Part shown: positions 63,420 through 64,000 of the stretch, piece by piece | Layout: each line of letters opens with the position of its first letter | How positions within the stretch are numbered: the stretch's first letter is position 1 | Assembly (NCBI RefSeq): GCF_003148765.1 | Contig: NZ_QGGV01000006.1 | Coordinates: 186,001 to 250,000 of the forward strand | Source: Silicimonas algicola | Lineage (GTDB): Bacteria > Pseudomonadota > Alphaproteobacteria > Rhodobacterales > Rhodobacteraceae | Length of the DNA: 64,000 nt | Direction of reading: 5' to 3' | Made by a program: the position numbers and the translations under genes | Notes under the pieces: generated by a model | Told to the model about the DNA's origin: nothing | The model's database searches: none | The model's input: only the letters and a program-made list of their open reading frames with translations

Positions 63420-64000
63420 TCAGGCCCGGATCACGGTGCCGGCGCCGGGGAAGCGGGCGCGGACATGCGCGGCGATGGCCGTGTCCTGCACGCCGGTGCC
63501 GGTCAGGTCGCAGATCGTGACGTCGGACTCCGATTGCCGTCCCGTGGCGCGGCCGAGGATCACGTCGCCCAGTTCCGGCGGCGTGCCCCTGTCCCACAGT
63601 CCGGCGGCGAGGGCGGCGCGCAGTTCGCCGCGCTCGGCGCACTGGCTGCCGCGGTCGCAGACATAGACATCGGCGCGGGAGAGGGCGGCAGGCTCGATCT
63701 CGCACTTGCCCTCCTGGTCGGAGCCCATGGCGGTGATGTGCAGGCCGGGGTGCAGCCAGTCGGCCATCAGCACCGGCTCTCGTGCCGGGGTGGTTGTGAC
63801 CACGAGCTGAGACTTGGCGACAAGCGCGGCCGGATCGGCCACAGCCTCGGCCTCGACACCTAACCGCTGGCCCAGGTCGGCGGCGCAGGCGCGCGCCTTC
63901 TCGGCATCCCGCGCATGAACGAGCACGCGGGAGAATGGCCGCACCAGATGCGCCGCCTCGATCTGGAGGCGCGCCTGCACTCCGGCCCCGATGACGCCTG
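63420..64000 (-). CDS. eutC: Ornithine cyclodeaminase family protein, EutC-like (partial)
   Basis: The C-terminal 193 residues of a cyclodeaminase-fold protein; the N-terminus lies beyond the window. The dinucleotide motif GVIGAGVQARLQIEA is at the visible start, and VVTTTPAREPVL, TAMGSDQEGKCEIE and YVCDRGSQCAERGEL follow. The last two match the ectoine-utilisation EutC group better than ornithine cyclodeaminase itself. The neighbours asnC, semialdehyde dehydrogenase and aminotransferase support the ectoine context. The doeA (hydrolase) and doeB (deacetylase) genes should lie upstream, outside the window. Alternative: another member of the mu-crystallin family. Confidence 0.75.
   Translation of the reverse strand, partial: GVIGAGVQARLQIEAAHLVRPFSRVLVHARDAEKARACAADLGQRLGVEAEAVADPAALVAKSQLVVTTTPAREPVLMADWLHPGLHITAMGSDQEGKCEIEPAALSRADVYVCDRGSQCAERGELRAALAAGLWDRGTPPELGDVILGRATGRQSESDVTICDLTGTGVQDTAIAAHVRARFPGAGTVIRA

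Overview
The window is a GC-rich stretch of an alphaproteobacterial chromosome, most likely Rhodobacteraceae (Roseobacter-like). The reasons are the dense set of ABC and TRAP uptake systems, a short LOV photoreceptor beside an HWE-family kinase, an ectoine-catabolism tail (cyclodeaminase-like protein, AsnC regulator, semialdehyde dehydrogenase, aminotransferase), and two promoters of the GGAAC-N16-(C/G)GTT type used by the general stress sigma factor EcfG. I see no rRNA, tRNA, CRISPR array, insertion sequence or prophage. Coding density is very high, and operons are packed with ATGA or GTGA overlaps.

Layout, left to right. 1-4738: a divergent sugar ABC locus with two different periplasmic binding proteins, around an AT-rich operator-like island. 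4908-8806: a four-gene ABC importer of the iron/polyamine type. 8947-13234: a signalling module with a single-domain receiver, a CheB-CheR-PAS-HWE kinase and a short LOV protein. 13285-16561: bacterial NHEJ (LigD and Ku). 16735-22187: a caa3-type cytochrome oxidase operon with a subunit I-III fusion, a subunit II-cytochrome c fusion and a triheme cytochrome. 22263-23581: cytochrome b561 and a short-chain dehydrogenase. 23676-32086: two converging operons that look like a sugar-acid catabolic locus (DUF1537 kinase, GntR regulator, membrane transporter, Fe-alcohol dehydrogenase, DapA-like aldolase, PdxA2-like dehydrogenase, sialidase-like beta-propeller), followed by an EamA transporter. 32089-39172: a LysR regulator diverging from a dipeptide/oligopeptide-type ABC operon that ends in a D-2-hydroxyacid dehydrogenase. 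39285-45151: a TRAP transporter operon with an amidase, a 53-residue membrane protein and an LDH2-type dehydrogenase. 45498-54505: two EcfG-type stress genes flanking a glgX-treZ-malQ-treY operon that makes trehalose from glycogen or maltodextrin. 54750-59874: a small cell-surface glycan cluster with three glycosyltransferase-like genes, an FAD oxidoreductase and a convergent sulfotransferase. 59943-64000: the end of a probable ectoine-degradation operon.

How the parts fit. Much of the window is nutrient uptake paired with a local regulator and a local dehydrogenase or hydrolase. The rest is stress physiology: light/stress signalling, double-strand break repair, trehalose synthesis, ectoine turnover and EcfG-type promoters. 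All five solute-binding-protein genes are followed directly by a GC-rich hairpin, a consistent architecture that would let the binding protein be made in excess over its permease. The items I would check first are the LOV/HWE-kinase module, the sialidase-linked sugar-acid locus and the glycan cluster with its embedded FAD oxidoreductase.
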